Positions 61,201 to 64,000 of a stretch of 64,000 nucleotides of DNA are shown piece after piece. The translations under genes were made by a program, and so were the position numbers. Below the pieces are notes generated by a model. It worked only from the letters and a program-made list of their open reading frames with translations, ran no database searches and was not told where the DNA came from. How positions within the stretch are numbered: position 1 is the first letter of the stretch; every line of letters starts with the position of its first letter. Source of the DNA: RYN-230 sp963723595 (GTDB lineage: Bacteria > Actinomycetota > Actinomycetes > Streptosporangiales > Streptosporangiaceae); the NCBI GenBank assembly GCA_963723595.1, contig CAVRRQ010000001.1:930001-994000 (forward strand), read 5' to 3'.

Positions 61201-61280
61201 CCGCCGCCGGCCTGGCCGTTGCCGCCGCCACCGGGGTGGCCGTTATCGGCGGACGGCGCGCAGCAAGAGGTAGTCGATGA
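58254..61280 (+). pseudogene. FAD-binding and (Fe-S)-binding D-lactate dehydrogenase-like gene in three frames
   Basis: The first frame (58254-60359, 701 residues) encodes the FAD_binding_4 domain (LARGCGTGLAGQSVNEAVVF, GGMIGNNSCGTHSVMGGKTV), the FAD-linked C-terminal domain (FGHFGQGCMHNRLDLDLQTA, SLSGEHGDGQLRANQLVKMY) and the ferredoxin clusters (CLACKGCKGDCPV). An extra A near 60,345 ends it; the second frame holds PEVVLWPDTFTNYFTPEVGI; a missing base near 60,540 leads to the third, with RQICCGRPLFDYGMLPTARR, VHCHQGAVLGYD and DSGCCGMAGSFGYESGER, i.e. the CCG domain. Rejoined it is about 1008 residues, the usual length. It oxidises D-lactate to pyruvate, feeding the oxidase upstream. Confidence 0.85.
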
Positions 61281-61884
61281 TGTGGCGGCGGTAGAGCAGG
61301 TCCACCTGGCGGAGCAGCAACTGGGCGGCCACGTGCTGGCCGGCGGGCGCGCTGGTCGGGCAGGCCAGCCGGGCCGCGGTGAGCTGCACCGCCGGGGCGA
61401 TCACTTCCGCACCGCACAGCCTGACCTGGACATCCACCAGCCCCGCGGCCCGGGCCGTGGCGGCGATCTGCGCGGCCGTCATGGCCGCGCTGGCCCGCAT
61501 GCCGAACACCCGTAGCTGGGTCAGGCCAGCCAGCGTCCCCGGCCACCGGGGCGGCGGGCGCAGCCGGTCCCGGCCCGCGGCCAGCTGCCACTCGGTGATG
61601 TTCACCGCCGGCAGCCGGGCCGGCCGGACCTGCCCGGCGATCACCGGGTCCTGGGTGCCGAGCCCGTTCCCGGCGTCCAGGATCACGCCGCCGGTGGGCA
61701 GTGGGTCGGCCACCGTCTGGACCAGGCGGCGGCAGGCCGTCTCGGCTTCGTCTTCGGTGCCTGGGCCCTGCCACAGGCCAAGGTTAAGCCAGCCGGGGGA
61801 GATGGCCAGGAAGAAGTCGGCGCCGATGCTCTCGTAGACCCGGGCTACCGGGGTTGCCACTCTGGCGCAGGATGGTGGCGGCAT
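61243..61884 (-). pseudogene. EryG-like SAM methyltransferase with in-frame internal deletion
   Basis: 213 residues. The N-terminal VARVYESIGADFFLAISPGW and LNLGLWQGPG, and motif I VILDAGNGLGTQDPVIAGQV match small-molecule O-methyltransferases of the erythromycin EryG type. After NITEWQLAAGRDRLRPP the family's motifs II and III (about 70-80 residues) are missing, and the sequence resumes with QIAATARAAGLVDVQVRLCG and the C-terminal helices. The frame stays open, so a deletion in multiples of three occurred. The SAM pocket cannot be complete. The end overlaps the dehydrogenase tail. Confidence 0.65.
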
Positions 61885-62028
61885 GCCGTACCTGCTCGCC
61901 CGTCCACCCGGTTAGCCACGCCGTCATGGCTGCCATGTGATCTTCACCCTACGGTAGGGCTGGCTCCCCACCAGATACGGGTGCAGAGTCCATGGCGCGC
62001 CCGGTCCGCGCGGGCCACCATGGACGGT

Positions 62029-62127
62029 ATGCGATCGCTGTTTCGCTGGCTGCTCCGGATCCTCGGCCTGCGTGAGGCCGTGGAGGTGTACAAAGCCCTG
62101 ATCCGCCTGATCCGAAAGCTGCGCTAG
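62029..62127 (+). CDS. Possible 32-residue amphipathic peptide
   Basis: From the ATG at 62029 (another in-frame ATG lies three codons earlier): MRSLFRWLLRILGLREAVEV, then YKALIRLIRKLR, then TAG. Leu/Ile/Val alternate with Arg/Lys so that a helix would have one hydrophobic and one basic face. No strong ribosome site. Its stop overlaps tail to tail with the VOC gene. It looks like type I toxin or antimicrobial peptides only in composition. Confidence 0.4.
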   Translation: MRSLFRWLLRILGLREAVEVYKALIRLIRKLR

Positions 62128-62528
62128 CGCGGGTAGCTGGCGATCTCGATCAGGTTCTGGTCCGGGTCGCGGATGTAGACGCTGGTCATCGGGCCCCGCG
62201 CGCCAGTCCGGAGCACCGGGCCCTCCTCGATCGTGACCCCGGTGGCGGCCAGGTGGACCACCACGTCGTCCAGCGATGTGCTGGTGACCAGGCACAGGTC
62301 GGCGGTCCCGGGGGCGGGGCGGGCGGCATGCGGGGCGAACTCGTGGCCAGCCTGATGCAGGTTGATCTTGCTGGGGCCGAATGCCAGCGCACGGCGGCCC
62401 TGGCCGAACGTGACCGGCTGCATGCCCAGCACCCGCTGGTAGAACGCAATCGTCTGGTCCAGGTCGGCCACGGTCAGCACGAGATGGTCCAGGCCGGTGA
62501 TGGTGACCGGCGGCACTGAGCTTTCCAC
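62124..62528 (-). CDS. VOC family protein (glyoxalase/fosfomycin-resistance-like)
   Basis: 134 residues from the GTG at 62528, chosen because GGAGG lies eight bases upstream. VOC module: ITGLDHLVLTVADLDQTIAF (first metal His), YQRVLGMQPVTFGQGRRALA, INLHQAGHEFAPHAARPAPG (second His), and SVYIRDPDQNLIEIASY with the metal Glu. All three metal ligands are present. Substrate unknown. Confidence 0.87.
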   Translation of the reverse strand: MESSVPPVTITGLDHLVLTVADLDQTIAFYQRVLGMQPVTFGQGRRALAFGPSKINLHQAGHEFAPHAARPAPGTADLCLVTSTSLDDVVVHLAATGVTIEEGPVLRTGARGPMTSVYIRDPDQNLIEIASYPR

Positions 62529-62578
62529 CCTGGTTTCCTCCGTCACAACTCTCAACCTATCGCCGGGATACTGGCGTC

Positions 62579-62720
62579 ATGCGGGTACCGGTGGCGGTGG
62601 CTCAGGTTCCGGTGTGCTGGTCGGTCCGGCGCAACGTCGGCACGGTCCTGGACGCGATCGGCGCCGTCGGCCCCGGCACCGTGCTGGTGCTGCCGGAATG
62701 CGCGCTGGGGGTCAGCTGGC
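62579..62720 (+). pseudogene. 5' fragment of a carbon-nitrogen hydrolase gene
   Basis: Starts MRVPVAVAQVPVCWSVRRNV and GTVLDAIGAVGPGTVLVLPECALGVS, the N-terminus of a nitrilase-superfamily amidase including the catalytic Glu (LPECAL). Homology ends at about 62,720; the open frame runs to 62827 with unrelated residues. In another frame the next bases read QYGNWMTVLDISNSVAPGWS, possibly a piece of a further gene. Confidence 0.65.
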
Positions 62721-62797
62721 TAGGCGTTGTTCCGGCAGTACGGCAATTGGATGACCGTGCTGGACATCAGCAATTCAGTGGCCCCTGGCTGGTCAGC

Positions 62798-62818
62798 TAT
62801 ATCGTACTACGATATAAT
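62798..62818 (+). promoter_or_regulatory. MarR-type operator overlapping a perfect -10 box
   Basis: TATATCGTA-C-TACGATATA (62798-62816) is a perfect 19-base palindrome; TATAAT (62813-62818) overlaps its right arm. It lies upstream of the DUF3040-marR genes, so occupation by MarR should block their transcription (autorepression). Confidence 0.75.
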
Positions 62819-62899
62819 TACGCCTAGCGTGACCCGCACTGAGAGCGAGGGAAATCGCGGCGAGCGGGATGCGCCCGGGCACGGATGGAGGTGGCGGCG

Positions 62900-63304
62900 A
62901 TGAGCCTCAGCGCACAGGAGCAGTCGGCACTGGACGCCATCGAAGATGGGCTGGCCGGCGCGGCGCCGGAACTGGCCAAGCTGCTGGCAACGTTTACCCG
63001 GCTGGAGTCGGGAGAGGAGATGCCAGCCCGGGAGCGGATCGGGCCAGCCGGGCGGCTGGCCGCCGAGCGCATCGGCCAGCGGACGCGCCGGGTGCTGGTG
63101 CGGCGCCTGGGGCGCCAGCGGACCTTCCTGCTGGTGTGGCTGGCCGTGGCGATCGCCCTGATCACGGTCGCGCTTGTGCTCAACCGCAGCACCATCCGGC
63201 GCGGCCGCTGCACGACGTCGTGGCCTGTGGTGTGCGCGGGTCAGACGGCCGCGGGCAGGGCCGGCCTGGTCACGCCGCCCGGGCTCAGCACGGGTGTGCG
63301 CTAG
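62900..63304 (+). CDS. DUF3040 family membrane protein
   Basis: 134 residues from the ATG at 62900 with GGAGG at good spacing. It begins MSLSAQEQSALDAIEDGLAG, the DUF3040 start, with LAKLLATFTRLESGEEMPAR next; one TM helix (TFLLVWLAVAIALITVALVL) lies near residues 79-98, followed by a short Cys-containing tail. Function unknown. It is 38 bases upstream of marR and under the same palindrome-controlled promoter. Confidence 0.8.
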   Translation: MSLSAQEQSALDAIEDGLAGAAPELAKLLATFTRLESGEEMPARERIGPAGRLAAERIGQRTRRVLVRRLGRQRTFLLVWLAVAIALITVALVLNRSTIRRGRCTTSWPVVCAGQTAAGRAGLVTPPGLSTGVR

Positions 63305-63342
63305 GCGGCGGGGTTTCCCGCATTACGAACAGGGGTGCAGTA

Positions 63343-63783
63343 ATGCCGGAGTCGGCCCGGGTGAGCGCGTCCAGGCCAACCCGCCAGGACTTCGAGCATC
63401 TGCTGGATTTCCGGGTGAGCTTGCGCCGCTTCCAGCACTGGAGCGAGCGGCAGGCGCGCGCGGAAGGTCTTACCCACGCCCAGCACCAGCTCCTGGTGGC
63501 CATCAAGGGGCACCCCGGCACCCTCCCGCCCGCCGTGGTCGAGCTGGCCGATTACCTGCTGTTGCGCCACCACAGCGTGGTGGAACTGGTGGACCGGGCC
63601 GAGGCGGCCGGCCTGGTTCACCGCCGCACCGACCCGGACGACGCCAGGGTCGTACGGGTGGCCCTGACCGGCAAGGGCGACCGCCTGGTGACCCAGCTCA
63701 CCGAGGCTCATCTGGCCGAGTTGTACAAGCTCGCAGCCGTGCTGGACGAGCTCACCAACGGTCATCGGCCCACCGGCACATAA
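63343..63783 (+). CDS. MarR family transcriptional regulator
   Basis: 146 residues from the ATG at 63343. The dimerisation helix DFEHLLDFRVSLRRFQHWSE is followed by the winged helix: GLTHAQHQLLVAIKGHPGTL, VVELADYLLLRHHSVVELVD (recognition helix), RAEAAGLVHRRTDPDDARVV and RVALTGKGDRLV. The DPDDAR wing is the MarR hallmark. It is flanked by palindromes ATCGTR-N-YACGAT on both sides. It probably represses itself, the following acetate transporter and the pyruvate oxidase operon 5 kb away. Confidence 0.93.
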   Translation: MPESARVSASRPTRQDFEHLLDFRVSLRRFQHWSERQARAEGLTHAQHQLLVAIKGHPGTLPPAVVELADYLLLRHHSVVELVDRAEAAGLVHRRTDPDDARVVRVALTGKGDRLVTQLTEAHLAELYKLAAVLDELTNGHRPTGT

Positions 63784-63790
63784 GAAGTCT

Positions 63791-63811
63791 ATCTATCGTG
63801 GCACGATAGAT
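63791..63811. promoter_or_regulatory. MarR-type operator 1 of the acetate transporter
   Basis: Perfect 21-base palindrome; core TCTATCGTG-G-CACGATAGA (63792-63810) extended by one more A/T pair. It starts eight bases after the marR stop. Confidence 0.8.
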
Positions 63812-63827
63812 TCGTGATCCAATTTCA

Positions 63828-63842
63828 TATCGTGTTACGATA
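63828..63842. promoter_or_regulatory. MarR-type operator 2 of the acetate transporter
   Basis: TATCGT-GTT-ACGATA, arms perfect. Its centre is 34 bases from that of the previous operator, about three helical turns, so two dimers could bind on the same face. It ends 34 bases before the transporter ATG. Confidence 0.75.
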
Positions 63843-63876
63843 CAAATGACCTGAAGTCTCGTGGAAGGAGCGTCTG

Positions 63877-64000
63877 ATGTCTTCAGGCAGTGTTTCGGAG
63901 CATCTCAGAACCGGGGCGCCGGCGGATGGCCAGACGCCTGCCCGGATGCCCGGCATCGCTGACCCGGTCCCCGTCGGGATCGCCGGCTTTGCCATGACCA
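63877..64000 (+). CDS. GPR1/FUN34/YaaH family acetate transporter, N-terminal part (cut by window edge)
   Basis: The ATG at 63877 has a GGAAGGAG site six bases upstream. Visible are 41 residues: MSSGSVSEHLRTGAPADGQT, then PARMPGIADPVPVGIAGFAMT. The IADP-x-P-x-G-I-A-G-F-A-M-T stretch is the entry of the first helix of SatP/Ady2-type acetate/succinate transporters. Two MarR-type operators lie in its promoter. The product likely carries acetate across the membrane, matching the pyruvate oxidase of the same proposed regulon. Confidence 0.8.
   Translation, partial: MSSGSVSEHLRTGAPADGQTPARMPGIADPVPVGIAGFAMT

Noticed and set aside
1..64000. tRNA/rRNA genes, CRISPR arrays, phage or insertion-sequence transposases
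   Set aside because: I looked for T-arm patterns, regularly spaced repeats, DDE transposase or integrase motifs on both strands and saw none; a covariance-model search would be decisive for RNAs.

Overview
The window is a very high-GC (about 70 percent) actinomycete chromosome segment. Dense antiparallel ORF shadowing, frequent GTG starts, ATGA/GTGA start-stop overlaps, GAF-ANTAR regulators, a PopR/ClgR-type ClpP regulator, Lhr helicase, TIGR03086/TIGR03084 proteins and an ECF42-DGPF module all point to Actinomycetota. I cannot name a genus. I see no tRNA, rRNA, CRISPR array, phage or intact insertion sequence.

Layout. 0-11 kb: an MFS 3' end, a PPOX protein, an SDR, a PadR-controlled ABC exporter with a 33-bp operator, a PopR-like regulator with two clpP genes, AraC and PadR regulators, and a three-repeat HTH-like protein. 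11-17 kb: mop and aldehyde dehydrogenase remnants, a DHA2 transporter with a fused C-terminal regulatory-looking tail, and a broken ABC ATPase/permease operon. 17-27 kb: lhr, a VOC protein, an MFS/LysR pair, a DinB-PQQ scar and two GAF-ANTAR regulators. 27-34 kb: a 45-residue acidic protein, ACC deaminase (acdS), a polysaccharide deacetylase, a PadR regulator with a VC0807-type membrane protein, two DGPF/YciI proteins and their ECF42 sigma factor (frame-broken), and a cupin. 34-45 kb: a BTAD-ATPase regulator broken by a 17-bp tandem duplication, two frame-broken methyltransferases, APH, SnoaL, AhpD-like, GNAT, DUF6624, an intact methyltransferase, a nitrilase-fold protein lacking the catalytic Cys, and dtd. 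45-48 kb: a glycoside hydrolase fragment and a lipoprotein between two copies of the dtd 5' end. 48-56 kb: a decaying catabolic island (TcuB, TcuA, SSS symporter, TPP enzyme, ALDH-flavoprotein chimera, IclR, 3-hydroxyisobutyrate dehydrogenase fragment). 56-64 kb: a pyruvate oxidase and FAD/Fe-S D-lactate dehydrogenase operon, then DUF3040-MarR and the start of an acetate transporter.

Two themes stand out. First, one palindromic operator family (ATCGTR-N-YACGAT) lies upstream of the pyruvate oxidase operon, of DUF3040-marR (over a perfect TATAAT) and, twice, of the acetate transporter. This suggests an undescribed MarR-controlled lactate-pyruvate-acetate regulon. Second, the window holds many gene remnants: clean truncations, in-frame chimeras and single-base frame breaks. 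The truncations and the 17-bp duplication look biological. Several one-base breaks lie in G/C runs and could be sequencing errors, so read support should be checked before the genes are called dead.
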